Assembly: GCA_016125265.1 (NCBI GenBank)
Contig: WGMC01000010.1
Location: forward strand, 100,137-164,136
DNA length: 64,000 nt
Origin: Planctomycetaceae bacterium
GTDB lineage: Bacteria > Planctomycetota > UBA1135 > GCA-002686595
Reading direction: 5' to 3'
Positions 37,507 to 46,146 of the stretch are shown in pieces. Under the pieces are notes generated by a model that was not told the origin of the DNA, searched no databases, and worked only from the letters and a program-made list of their open reading frames with translations. The translations under genes and the position numbers were made by a program. Every line of letters begins with the position of its first letter. Position 1 is the first letter of the stretch.

Positions 37507-37617
37507 GGTCGCGCCGTTGGCGCTCCAGACGAGCGATCGCGCCGTTGGCGCCCAGACGAGCGGTCGCGCCGTTGGCGCTCCAGACGTTTGGTCGCGCCGT
37601 TGGCGCTCCAGACGAGC
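37507..37617. repeat. Four tandem units of about 28 bp beside repeat copy A
   Basis: Units start at 37507, 37535, 37562 and 37590 (28, 27, 28 and 28 bp) and share TCGCGCCGTTGGCGC followed by a CCAGACGAGC-like tail. The core GCGCCGTTGGCGC is itself palindromic. One such unit, in the matching orientation relative to the element, flanks the copy at 63490. Confidence 0.85.
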
Positions 37618-37628
37618 GGCCCCGACGC

Positions 37629-39254
37629 TCAGGGCTGCACGCGGACCAGCAGACCGTTCGAGAACTCCGCCGGGAATCCCGGCGTGCTCAACCCGATTGC
37701 CGAGCCCTGAAAAACCAGCTCGTCGCCGACCAAGGACGGCCAGTTGGGCACGGGAAGCACGAGGGTTGCGCTCGCACCCGACAGCGCAAGGACTCCCACC
37801 TGGGCCGGTGCGGGCACCGCCGCGAGCAACAGCTCCCCGAACGTCGGGAGGAAGAGGCCGCAGCCGCTCGTGTCCCTGCCGTCGAGCCCCACGAAGAAGA
37901 CCGCGAGGCCCGATGCAAAGCCCGCGGCGTCGAGGGACAGCCCAAACGGCTGCCCCACGGCCGCGGGGCCATTGGGTGCGCTCAACTGGGCAGGGTTCCC
38001 AAAACAGCCGGCCAGGGTCTCGAGCGCAGGGGCGGACGGCGCACCGCAGTCCCACTCCACGATCCCATTCACCACGGCTCCGTTCCACGTCTGGAAGAAG
38101 CCGCCGAGGATCATTTTGGTCGTGCCACCCTGGGCGAACTCGCCCAAGTGGATCACACCCACGAACTGCTGCTGCCCGGATGTGTCGGCGATCGCCTCCC
38201 ATTGACCCGCAAAGCGACGGGCCACACGCTGGATGTCCACCTCGTTTTCGATGGGCCCGGCCTTGTCGAAGTCGCCACCCACGTAAAGCGCCTCGCCGTC
38301 GCCATTGTCGTGCACGAGCAACGACATCACACCGTTGTCGACACCCCCACCGACGGGGATCCACGTCGAGCCCGAGAGACGCGCGATGTTGCGGAAGTTG
38401 GTCGTGCCGCCGTAGATGAAGGAGAAACTCCCGCCGGCGTACAGATCCCCTTGGTACTCGGCAAAGGACCTCACGGCTCCGAATCCCGCCGTGCCCATGT
38501 ACGCGTCGACCCACGCCGTTCCGTTCCAGCGCGCCGCGCGGCGCACCGAAACGCCGCCGGCCAAGGTGAAGTCGCCGCCGGCCCACAACATGGAGCCATC
38601 TCCCGCGTCGAACGTGGTCATGGTCCACGCGCGGCTGTTCAAACCGCTGCCAAGCGCCGACCAGCTCGTTCCATTCCACTTCGCGATGCGCGACGCAGAC
38701 TTGCCGCCGACGGACGTGAAGTCGCCGCTCGCATACAGTGCCTGTCCGCTGCCGTCGTCGTGCACGGCCAGGCTGTGCACTTCGCCGTTCGGAGCACCGC
38801 CCGCGAGGCCCGACCACTGGCTCCCGTTCCACCGCGCCAAATGCCGCATCTGCTTGCCGGTGGGATCGCTGGACTCTCCGCCAGCGCTGCTGTGGAACCC
38901 ACCCACATACACCTGCGGCCCGCTGCCGTCGTCGAAAACGACTAGGGACGTGCCCGTGCCCGAGATGCCGAGACCGAGTGGCGCCCACGCGCTCCCGTCC
39001 CAGGCGGCGATGTTGTTCGCGGGCTGGGCCCCCGCGAAGGAGAAGCCGCCAGTCACGAAGAGCGTGGGTCCCTGCCCGAAGTCGTGTACCACCGACGCGC
39101 GCACCTGGCCCTGGTTCGTGCCCGTGACGCCGAGCAGGCCGCCGTCCAGATCGCTGTACGAGCAGACCTGGCCGCGGGCCGCGGGGCCCAGAACGAGGAG
39201 GCCCCCCAGCAGGGCGACGGCGGAAAGGGAAAGGGAGCGGAGTTCGGATTGCAT
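37629..39254 (-). CDS. Secreted propeller-like repeat protein
   Basis: A 541-aa protein starting at ATG 39254 with a signal peptide (LSLSAVALLGGLLVLGPAARGQ). It has repeats of the same kind as the 880-aa protein: VHDFGQGPTLFVTGGFSFAG, FDDGSGPQVYVGGFH, HDDGSGQALYASGDFTSVGG, each followed by a R.A.WnG..W segment. The C-terminal module has two cysteines (CFGNP, SGCGLFLPTFGELLLAAV) and ends SNGLLVRVQP. A decayed copy of its first part lies at 42285-42670. It is divergent from the beta-helix genes. The role is unknown but presumably extracellular. Confidence 0.75.
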   Translation of the reverse strand: MQSELRSLSLSAVALLGGLLVLGPAARGQVCSYSDLDGGLLGVTGTNQGQVRASVVHDFGQGPTLFVTGGFSFAGAQPANNIAAWDGSAWAPLGLGISGTGTSLVVFDDGSGPQVYVGGFHSSAGGESSDPTGKQMRHLARWNGSQWSGLAGGAPNGEVHSLAVHDDGSGQALYASGDFTSVGGKSASRIAKWNGTSWSALGSGLNSRAWTMTTFDAGDGSMLWAGGDFTLAGGVSVRRAARWNGTAWVDAYMGTAGFGAVRSFAEYQGDLYAGGSFSFIYGGTTNFRNIARLSGSTWIPVGGGVDNGVMSLLVHDNGDGEALYVGGDFDKAGPIENEVDIQRVARRFAGQWEAIADTSGQQQFVGVIHLGEFAQGGTTKMILGGFFQTWNGAVVNGIVEWDCGAPSAPALETLAGCFGNPAQLSAPNGPAAVGQPFGLSLDAAGFASGLAVFFVGLDGRDTSGCGLFLPTFGELLLAAVPAPAQVGVLALSGASATLVLPVPNWPSLVGDELVFQGSAIGLSTPGFPAEFSNGLLVRVQP

Positions 39255-39497
39255 GGCGGGCTCGTGGAGGGGGTCGGAACGGGGCCGTGGAGGCCCCCGC
39301 CCTCCAGATCCCGCGTCCCCGCGCTGTGTCCCGGAGATTCCGCGTGTTTCGCGGGGAGCCCCCGGCCCCGGAGGGGGAAACCGAATTCCGGTCCCCCCGC
39401 CGAACTCCGGGCAAAGCTGGAAACGGAGTGCTAACCTCAGGACCGCACGCAGGCGGGCTCGCGCTCGCACCCCACAACGCCTAATCGGGACTCTCCC

Positions 39498-40772
39498 ATG
39501 CAACCGACCCTCGCACTTCCGAATGCCGTCGCCACCCCGGCGCCTTCGCCGGCCCGTACCACCCTGCGCCGCGCCACGGCCTTCGCGTTGGGCGTCACCC
39601 TATCGCTGTGCGCCGCGGACTCCGCCGAGGCCCAATGGGTGGTGAGCGCCGCCGGCGACGGCGACTTCACCAATCTGCAGGAGGCGATCGACCACGCGGC
39701 GCCGGGTGACACCCTTTTCGTGATGCCGGGCAATTACGGGATGATGTTTGGCAACGTCGTCGTCGACAAACAACTCTCCATCCTGGGCCAACCTGGCATT
39801 ACGAAGCCGTACATTCAGGGGACGCTCCGCGTCCATGACGTGCCCTCGTTCCAGTTGCAGAACATGCGCCTGTCGGGCTTGGACGTCGCAAACGTTGCGG
39901 GACGCTCCACCATCGACGCGTGCGAGATCGTCGTCCAGACCACATGGACGTGGGGAGTCAGGCTCACCGATACGGACGATCTGCTCGTGCAGAACAGCAG
40001 TTTCCATCCTTCGTTGGCCTACGGAGCTGGATTCGGTGTGGAAGTCCGCGGCGCGTCCCACGTCCAGATCGTGAACAGCTCCGTGCGCGGGGCGTCGTGG
40101 GTGGCCGTCATCCCTGGATACTGCAACCCCTACAGCACCGCTGCGGGTGGCTCAGGGCTCGGAGTGGGGGGCACTTCCGAAGTTGTCGTTGCGGCCTCCA
40201 ATGTGTGGGGTGGCGTCAGCTTGGCGTACTGCAGCGGTTCGGCCGTTCCGGGGACGTCCCTCGTCAACGCGATCGTCGCCAAGGACGACGCCGTGGTTCA
40301 CGTGCGGGGCAACTCGACCCACCGGGTCCAGGGAAACAAGGCCGTGTCCTTGTCGGGCAACGCACAAGTGATCTGGAGCGGCGTACAGATCGTCGGTGAC
40401 GCGAACGCCGCCCAACCCGACCCCGACGTGGTTCCGTTCCTGCGCACCACCGGCGGCCAACAGCCCGGTCAGACGGTCACCGTGCAGTTCTACGGCCAAG
40501 CGGGCCAACTGGGCTTCCTGCTCGTGGGCCTCCAACCGGCGCAACTGGAGATCCCCGGGCTGCTGACCGCGCCCCTCGGGGTCGCGCCGGGGAACCTGCT
40601 CGTCGTGACTCACGCGCAGCTCCTCGGCCTCACCACACCGGCCGAGTTCCCCTTCCTGCTGCCCCCGATTCCCCAGTTGGCGGGCCTCGCGGTCTACGCC
40701 CAGGGAGTGCAGCCCAAGCCGAACGGCGACTGGCTCGCCACCAACCTGTCCGCCACGCTGCTGACCTACTGA
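39498..40772 (+). CDS. Secreted right-handed beta-helix protein, first tandem copy
   Basis: A 424-aa protein with a signal peptide (residues about 25-45, ending SAEAQ). The first mature segment WVVSAAGDGDFTNLQEAID, then AAPGDTLFVMPGNY, is the standard opening of pectate-lyase-like and NosD-like beta-helix proteins. Strand turns continue to about residue 300, for example LSILGQPG and IVNSSVRGASW. From PDVVPFLRTTGGQQPG on comes a separate C-terminal beta module shared almost unchanged with the next gene. There is no obvious polysaccharide-lyase active site, so a binding or structural role is as likely as an enzymatic one. A TAACCT box lies at 39433-39438. Confidence 0.8.
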   Translation: MQPTLALPNAVATPAPSPARTTLRRATAFALGVTLSLCAADSAEAQWVVSAAGDGDFTNLQEAIDHAAPGDTLFVMPGNYGMMFGNVVVDKQLSILGQPGITKPYIQGTLRVHDVPSFQLQNMRLSGLDVANVAGRSTIDACEIVVQTTWTWGVRLTDTDDLLVQNSSFHPSLAYGAGFGVEVRGASHVQIVNSSVRGASWVAVIPGYCNPYSTAAGGSGLGVGGTSEVVVAASNVWGGVSLAYCSGSAVPGTSLVNAIVAKDDAVVHVRGNSTHRVQGNKAVSLSGNAQVIWSGVQIVGDANAAQPDPDVVPFLRTTGGQQPGQTVTVQFYGQAGQLGFLLVGLQPAQLEIPGLLTAPLGVAPGNLLVVTHAQLLGLTTPAEFPFLLPPIPQLAGLAVYAQGVQPKPNGDWLATNLSATLLTY

Positions 40773-40837
40773 GCTACTTCCCTTCCGACCGCGGGCTCGC
40801 GCTCGCTCCCCACAAACGTATCGATAGGAGGACTTCC

Positions 40838-42100
40838 ATGCTCGTACCCCACACTTCGGCGTCCACTGGCTCGGCATCGTCGGCGCCTCGGACCCTGCGC
40901 CACACATGCACATTTGCCGCGGCCTTGGCCTTGGCGCTTTTCGCTACCGATTCCGCGCAGGCCCAGTGGGTAGTGAGCGCCGCCGGCGACGGCGACTTCA
41001 CCAACCTGCAGGAGGCGATCGACCAGGCGGCTCCTGGTGACACCATTTTCGTGCTGCCTGGCACGTACGCGTTGCCGCCCGGCGAGTCGATCGAAATCGA
41101 CAAGGCACTGTCCATCCTAGGACAGCCGGGAGGACCGAAACCCTTCATCCAGTCCCCTGTGAACATCCAAGGGGCCCCTTCGTTCCAATTGCAGAACCTG
41201 CGTGTTCGCTCGCTGCAGGCGACCGACGTTCCTGGGCGGTCCATCATCGACTCGTGCGAGATCGTCCTCGAGTACGCCGGCTACGGCAACGTCAGCTTCA
41301 TCGACACCGGCGATTTATTGGTGGAAGACAGCAGCATTCGACCCAGTAACATCTTCGGCCCCGTGGCCGCGATCTCGGTCGATGGAGCGTCTCGCGTCCA
41401 GGTCGTGAACAGCACCCTTCAGGGTGTAACGTGGGTAGCGCAGATCCCCGGGGTTTGCATTCCGTTCACCAGCAGTGCAGGAGGCCCAGCACTCCAAGCG
41501 AAGGGCACATCCGAAGTCATCGTCGCAGCCTCCACCGTCAGGGGTGGATTTGGCGCGGCTTGTCTTGGGGGGTCTCCCTCGTCGATTCCCGCCAACGCCA
41601 TCGTCGCCGAGGACTCCGCCGTGGTCCACGTGCGCGGGAACGCGAGCCACCTCGTCAGCGGGGCCAACGCCGTCGTGGTGTCCGGCAACGCCGAGGTGAT
41701 CTGGAGCGGCGTGACCTTGTCCGGTGGCGCGAGCGCCGCCCAACCCGACCCCGACGTGGTTCCGTTCCTGCGCACGACCGGCGGCCAACAGCCCGGTGAG
41801 ACGGTCACGGTGCAGTTCTACGGCCAAGCGGGCCAACTGGGCTTCCTGCTGGTGGGCCTGCAGCCCGAGCAGTTGGAGATCCCCGGGCTTCTGACCGCGC
41901 CCCTTGGCGTCGCGCCGGGGAACTTGCTCGTTGTGACACACACGCAGCTCCTCGGCCTCAACACCCCGGCCGAGTTCCCCTTCCTCCTGCCCCCGATTCC
42001 CCAATTGGCCGGCCTCGCGGTCTACGCCCAGGGAGTGCAGCCCAAGCCGAACGGCGACTGGCTCGCCACCAACGTGTCCGCCACGCTGCTGACGAACTGA
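40838..42100 (+). CDS. Secreted right-handed beta-helix protein, second tandem copy
   Basis: A 420-aa paralogue of the preceding gene, with a good ribosome site (AGGAGG) before ATG 40838. The signal peptide and the AQWVVSAAGDGDFTNLQEAI opening match, and the C-terminal 125 residues are nearly identical, but the middle helix rungs (about residues 75-285) differ strongly. Even the bases before the genes correspond (GGGCTCGCGCTCGC at about 39458 and 40791), so the duplication took in upstream DNA. The module ends LATNVSATLLTN. The role is unknown. Confidence 0.8.
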   Translation: MLVPHTSASTGSASSAPRTLRHTCTFAAALALALFATDSAQAQWVVSAAGDGDFTNLQEAIDQAAPGDTIFVLPGTYALPPGESIEIDKALSILGQPGGPKPFIQSPVNIQGAPSFQLQNLRVRSLQATDVPGRSIIDSCEIVLEYAGYGNVSFIDTGDLLVEDSSIRPSNIFGPVAAISVDGASRVQVVNSTLQGVTWVAQIPGVCIPFTSSAGGPALQAKGTSEVIVAASTVRGGFGAACLGGSPSSIPANAIVAEDSAVVHVRGNASHLVSGANAVVVSGNAEVIWSGVTLSGGASAAQPDPDVVPFLRTTGGQQPGETVTVQFYGQAGQLGFLLVGLQPEQLEIPGLLTAPLGVAPGNLLVVTHTQLLGLNTPAEFPFLLPPIPQLAGLAVYAQGVQPKPNGDWLATNVSATLLTN

Positions 42101-42284
42101 GGGAACGAGTACGCGTGGGTCCCGCCGATCCTTGCGTTGCCGTCGAAGCCTTCTCCCACCGGCGTCCGCGCAGAACTGAGAAACGGGAAAGAATCGGCAC
42201 GGCCCAAGTCCATGGACCCTCAGGTGCCCGTTGATCCATCACCTGGCTGCGCGGGAGCGCAGAGTGCGGAAAGCCATCGGCCTG

Positions 42285-42670
42285 AGGTCGAGTTCGTGCC
42301 ACGCTCTGACGAGGTTGGCCGCGTTGCAGATTCTCGTTTCGCGGGCGTGGCCGAACGTGAAGCCGCCTCCGGCGTGGCGTTCGCGCCGACGCGTCGCCAG
42401 CAACTGCACCACGCCAGTTCCGACGTCGCCGCGGTCCCGTGGCTCATGTTGGCGTGGCGCTCTTGCGGCACTCGACGATGTAGGGCTTCGGACGCCGGCC
42501 GTCGTCGAGCCCAACGACGAATATGTCCGTGCGCGGGACGCGGAGCTGGCCAGCGTCCAGATCGGTGTACGTCTCAACTCCTGACCGCGGGCTGCGGGAC
42601 CGAGGAGAAAGCTCTTCCCCAACGAGGTGGCGACGGGGCGGGGATTGGGAGTGGAGGTCGGTGCACCCGG
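42285..42670 (-). pseudogene. Decayed copy of the start of the 541-aa propeller gene
   Basis: Read on the minus strand, this stretch aligns by eye with the first part of the gene at 39254. GGCGGGCTCGTGG occurs upstream of both. The signal-peptide end LLGPAARGQ is kept, then after a frame change TYTDLDAGQL (compare SYSDLDGGLL), VGLDDGRRPKPYIV (compare FDDGSGPQVYVG) and GGFTFGHARETRICNAANL (compare GGFSFAGAQPANNIAAW). The start codon is lost and the pieces lie in different frames. The rest of 42101-42849 holds no gene that I can support. Confidence 0.6.
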
Positions 42671-42813
42671 CGGGCTCGTGGTGGGAGTGGGAACGGGGCG
42701 GTGGTGGGCCAGCGGCCCACGCCCCGCGTTCCGCGGGTGTGCCCTGGTCGCTCCGCGCCTTCCGAGGCGCAGCGGTGGGGCTGGCATCGAATGCCCTTTT
42801 TGCACTTTCTCGC

Positions 42814-42841
42814 TTGCCGCCACAGCCCTGCCCGGTAGCCT
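42814..42841 (+). promoter_or_regulatory. Candidate promoter of the small secreted protein cluster
   Basis: TTGCCG at 42814-42819 and TAGCCT at 42836-42841 are 16 bases apart. The -10 ends 8 bases before the ATG at 42850, implying an almost leaderless transcript. Confidence 0.45.
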
Positions 42842-42849
42842 TTGGAGAC

Positions 42850-43317
42850 ATGCGAGGAACGTCCCTTGGACTGCTGACCGCAGCCGCTCTGGCGCTGTTT
42901 GCGACATCGGCTTCGTCTCTCCAGTGCGGCTGCAAGTCCTCTGCGGCTCAGGGCCTGGTCGGCGTCGGTGGGTGCTCGCCAGCGCTCTTCACTTGGCAGC
43001 TGACATCCGCGAGCGACGGTGGATGCACCAATGCCTCGCCGGCGCCGGCGTGTGTAGTGCCCGACGACCCGTGCGCGTTCCAAATCTCGGTGCAGTGGAC
43101 GGCGTCGCCCTGCGATGGGCCACAGCCGTACGCCGCTTGGGTCACGTCTGGCACCTCGGTACGGGTGGTCGAAGAAGGCGAGGCCAACGGCAGCAAGGGG
43201 GCGCAGAACCTCAATGCCCTCGTGAGTTGCGGCGGGAGCAAGACAGTTTCCTACTCCGTTGGCGCGATCACCAAGTACTTCGTCCTCAATTGCGGTGCAT
43301 GCGCATCGGGTGTGTAG
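42850..43317 (+). CDS. Small secreted cysteine-containing protein, unknown
   Basis: A 155-aa protein with a signal peptide (MRGTSLGLLTAAALALFATSASS). The mature part has about ten cysteines in pairs (LQCGCKSS, CTNASPAPACV, LNCGACASGV at the C-terminus), suggesting disulfides outside the cytoplasm. I recognise no domain. It opens a group of four small secreted or anchored proteins on the same strand; the next gene starts within about 10 bases of its stop. Confidence 0.65.
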   Translation: MRGTSLGLLTAAALALFATSASSLQCGCKSSAAQGLVGVGGCSPALFTWQLTSASDGGCTNASPAPACVVPDDPCAFQISVQWTASPCDGPQPYAAWVTSGTSVRVVEEGEANGSKGAQNLNALVSCGGSKTVSYSVGAITKYFVLNCGACASGV

Positions 43318-43321
43318 CGCC

Positions 43322-43930
43322 GTGGCTGTGCGGATCCTCCTGCTACTTGGTTGCCTAGGGTTGCTGGTCACAGCCCTCCTATGGCGTTCGCTGCATCGGG
43401 CATCCAGCGAGCCCATCGGAACCGATCCGACGACCGAGTCGGTGTCCGCCGAGCCATCCGGCAGCGCCGGTCCCACGGCTCTGGATCTCGGTCGAGCCAG
43501 CGACGGAACAGCGGCAAGCGCGCGGCGGCAGGAGAATGCCTCCGCGCCGACGCCCGAGCCCGCCCGAGCCCCATCGCCAGCGCGAGCCAAATTGGCCGCC
43601 ACCTTGGCGCGGCCGGAAAGTCGCCCGGCGGAGCTCCTTGCGGTACTGGTCGCTGCGATCGCCGAGTTCGAGGTCGCGCGCGGGGAAGGGATCCCTTGGG
43701 CCAGCGGGGAGCCGATCCAGCCGCTCATGCACCAGACGAGCTCATCCCTGTTGGCGATGCATTCCCATGCTGGCAAACTCCACGCCGTGATGGTGGAGGA
43801 GAGTCGTTACCCCGTCGTTTTTGCGATGATCCGCGCCCGCGACTCGGACCCATTGTTCGGCCCCTTGTTCGCGGGTTCCGAGCACCACCGAGGCGCAGCC
43901 TCCGTGCTCGCAGAGATCGACAAGTATTGA
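43322..43930 (+). CDS. Membrane-anchored protein of unknown function
   Basis: A 202-aa protein from GTG 43322; a GTG at 43310, overlapping the previous stop, is equally possible. One N-terminal membrane helix (RILLLLGCLGLLVTALLW) is followed by about 80 residues of Ser/Ala/Pro/Glu-rich linker and a C-terminal domain of about 100 residues (LAVLVAAIAEFEVARGEGIP, then VFAMIRARDSDPLFGPLF) that I do not recognise. The layout resembles the fourth gene of the cluster. Confidence 0.55.
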   Translation: MAVRILLLLGCLGLLVTALLWRSLHRASSEPIGTDPTTESVSAEPSGSAGPTALDLGRASDGTAASARRQENASAPTPEPARAPSPARAKLAATLARPESRPAELLAVLVAAIAEFEVARGEGIPWASGEPIQPLMHQTSSSLLAMHSHAGKLHAVMVEESRYPVVFAMIRARDSDPLFGPLFAGSEHHRGAASVLAEIDKY

Positions 43931-43961
43931 CACCACCGGATCAATCCGTACCGACACAGCC

Positions 43962-44372
43962 ATGCAACTACGATCCCACGGACGGACGATTGTCACGCTC
44001 ACGGCCATCGCCGCGACCGCGTGGGGCGTCGCCGCGGCCACGACGACAGCGCCTAGGGCTGCGACCGATCCCGCGATGGCGCTGTCGATCGTTCCCTACG
44101 CCGCGGAAGGAGTGTCGTTCACCGCGTTCGCGCTACCGGCAAGTCCAGAGCCCGACGGATCCCACTACTACGCGGTGTACTTGGCCATCGACGCAAGCAA
44201 TAGCGCTTCCGATGTCGAGACCACTGGCGCGGTGGTCGGCCCGGGCATGCAGGCGGGGATGAACAGCTACAAGATGCACGGACTGTTCGGTCCGAAGCCG
44301 GAGCCCACGTACGTGCGGTACGCGGTGGCTGGCGCGCCGCTCTTGGAAATCGAGCTGCGAGCGAACGAGTGA
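43962..44372 (+). CDS. Small secreted protein, unknown
   Basis: A 136-aa protein from ATG 43962 with a signal peptide (TIVTLTAIAATAWGVAAAT). The mature 100 residues are beta-rich (SHYYAVYLAIDASNS, TYVRYAVAGAPLLEIELRA) without cysteines or a recognised domain. Its end overlaps the next gene's GTG (GTGA), which supports real translation of both. Confidence 0.6.
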   Translation: MQLRSHGRTIVTLTAIAATAWGVAAATTTAPRAATDPAMALSIVPYAAEGVSFTAFALPASPEPDGSHYYAVYLAIDASNSASDVETTGAVVGPGMQAGMNSYKMHGLFGPKPEPTYVRYAVAGAPLLEIELRANE

Positions 44373-45001
44373 TGCGGCCGATCGTTTTGGCCCTTGGGAT
44401 CCTTCTCCTTGTGGGGGCGGGATTCTTCCTGTGGCGTTCGGGACCGAAGGAAACGGTGCCGTCGGTGAGCGCTGCGCCGGGCTCCCCCACCGAATCGGTC
44501 GCTGGCACGGAAAGGGTGCCCCCCGTGCAAGAGCTCATCGCTCCGAAGCTGCCGCCAACCGCCCCCGAGTTGGACCCAGCGTCGGCCACTTCCGCAGCGG
44601 TCCGCGCACCAGCGCCTCCGCGCGCGCCCCACCTGATCCGCCTGGAGGCTTTTGTGCAGAACCCCACGCGGTGGAACGCGTACCAAATCCTGCACGACGG
44701 CGCGGTTGCCGCGCTGCATCGAGCTGGGTCCTACACGGAGTTGGCCGAGGGGGAGTCCCTCTTGACGAAGGGGGATGGGACCCAGATGTTCACCCAGCTC
44801 AATCTCGAGACGGGCAGGCAATGGGTCTATCCCGTGCGGCCCGGGGACTTCCCCTTGCTCGACCGCACCGTCGCCGCTCCGCACGACGAGTTGCTCGATC
44901 CGAGCGAAGCACGGGCACTTGCGGACGAGGTGGCGACTTGGTTCGACGGGAGTTTTGTGGCCCCGAGCTACACCGCGCGGGACTATTTGATCGCGCCCTG
45001 A
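44369..45001 (+). CDS. Membrane-anchored protein of unknown function
   Basis: A 210-aa protein from GTG 44369 (or ATG 44372). It has one N-terminal membrane helix (PIVLALGILLLVGAGFFLWR), then a Pro/Ala/Ser/Glu linker to about residue 85, then an unrecognised globular domain (LIRLEAFVQNPTRWNAYQIL, ARALADEVATWFDGSF). Helix, following LWRS or FLWRSG, and linker resemble those of the second gene of this cluster, so the two may be diverged paralogues. Confidence 0.6.
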   Translation: MMRPIVLALGILLLVGAGFFLWRSGPKETVPSVSAAPGSPTESVAGTERVPPVQELIAPKLPPTAPELDPASATSAAVRAPAPPRAPHLIRLEAFVQNPTRWNAYQILHDGAVAALHRAGSYTELAEGESLLTKGDGTQMFTQLNLETGRQWVYPVRPGDFPLLDRTVAAPHDELLDPSEARALADEVATWFDGSFVAPSYTARDYLIAP

Positions 45002-45015
45002 TTCAAGGGCGGCGG

Positions 45016-45021
45016 TAGGAT
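45016..45021 (+). promoter_or_regulatory. -10-like box TAGGAT before the methyltransferase gene
   Basis: TAGGAT ends 8 bases before the ATG at 45030, again implying a very short or absent leader. No convincing -35 at normal spacing. Confidence 0.4.
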
Positions 45022-45029
45022 CCGCCGCG

Positions 45030-45998
45030 ATGGTCGGCCAGCGGGAACCCAACGCCCAAGGGGCGTTTCGCTGTTTGCTGTGCGGCGCGCGGCAAGGGCG
45101 CTTTGTGCTCGCGGCGAAAGGCATGGACCTCGAAGCTTGCGGCGGGTGTGCGTTGGTGCAGCGTTCGCCCTTGCCGACGGTCGCGGAGATCGAGGCGATG
45201 TATGCCGAAGATCCCCACTACGGCGACGAGCTGCGGCGCACGGAAGGGGCGTTCTTGGAGCGCGAGCGAGGTGTGCTCGAGCGGCTCGCCGCGCGCGGCG
45301 TGGGTGGGCCGATGTTGGATGTGGGCGCGGGTGCGGGCTACTTGCTGCGGGCCGCGCTCGAGCGCGGCTGGCGCGCCGAGGGGATCGAGCTGTCGCGGCC
45401 CAACGCGGAGCGCATGACCGCGGAGTTGGGTGTGCCCGTGCACACAGTGGACCTCGCGCAGGCGCCGCTCGCGCCAAAATCCTTTGGGCTCGTGACGTTC
45501 TCGCACTGCCTCGAGCACCTCTCGGATCCGGTGGGCGCACTGGCGCGCGCGCGCGAGCTGTTGACGGACGACGGCCGTGTGCACATCGCGGTCCCGCATT
45601 GGAACGCAGCCAAACGGCGCCTCGTGGGCGGCCGCATCGCGTGGATCTACCCCCACCACCTGAGCTACTTCACGCGGTCCAGCCTCGAGGAGGCTCTGCG
45701 GCGCGCGGGACTCGAGCTCGAGCACGCGGACACCCGTCCGATGCTGGGCCGGGACTATCCGTTCCTCTTCGCCGGCCTGCGGCGGGCGCGGTTGGACGGC
45801 GCCCTCGCGGGCTTCTTGGGGCTCGGCGAACGGCCCCTCGAAAGCCTGCTGACCGACAACCTGCAACTGTCGGTCGCCACGTGGCGCCTGCGCGCGACGA
45901 TGGCTCTCGCCCACACGCTGTTGGCCCTCTGGCCCGAGCGCGCCCTCGGCCGCGTCGGCCTGGGCGAAGAGCTGCGCGCCACGGCCCGCCGCGCCTGA
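45030..45998 (+). CDS. Zinc-ribbon class I SAM-dependent methyltransferase
   Basis: A 322-aa protein. Two CxxC pairs at the front (RCLLCG and ACGGC, residues about 15-40) form a small zinc ribbon; this and the following MYAEDPHYGDE segment are typical of methyltransferases acting on nucleotide sugars or lipid-linked glycans. The SAM-binding motif is MLDVGAGAGYLLRAAL near residue 94, with acidic motif II IELSRPNAER and a SHCLEHLSDPVGAL motif. The C-terminal 80 residues are helical. It leads the accessory block with the carbamoyltransferase-like gene. The substrate is not evident. Confidence 0.8.
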   Translation: MVGQREPNAQGAFRCLLCGARQGRFVLAAKGMDLEACGGCALVQRSPLPTVAEIEAMYAEDPHYGDELRRTEGAFLERERGVLERLAARGVGGPMLDVGAGAGYLLRAALERGWRAEGIELSRPNAERMTAELGVPVHTVDLAQAPLAPKSFGLVTFSHCLEHLSDPVGALARARELLTDDGRVHIAVPHWNAAKRRLVGGRIAWIYPHHLSYFTRSSLEEALRRAGLELEHADTRPMLGRDYPFLFAGLRRARLDGALAGFLGLGERPLESLLTDNLQLSVATWRLRATMALAHTLLALWPERALGRVGLGEELRATARRA

Positions 45999-46047
45999 GC
46001 CCCGCGCCGCCGCGCTGGAAACGCCGAAAGACCCGTGAGCCCGAAGG

Positions 46048-46076
46048 CTGACGCTTTCCCGGCCCCGTGGTAGTTT
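46048..46076 (+). promoter_or_regulatory. Candidate promoter before the ferritin-like gene
   Basis: CTGACG at 46048-46053 and TAGTTT at 46071-46076 are 17 bases apart; the ATG at 46147 lies 70 bases downstream. The -10 is a good match, the -35 weaker. Confidence 0.45.
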
Positions 46077-46146
46077 GGGCGGCCCTTCCCTCCCGCACCC
46101 CCACCCCGTGGCCTCGCGCCCCCTCCCAGGGCCCACCTTGCCGACC

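Noticed and set aside
37507..37617. 28-bp repeats as a CRISPR array
   Set aside because: The length is CRISPR-like, but there are no spacers between units.
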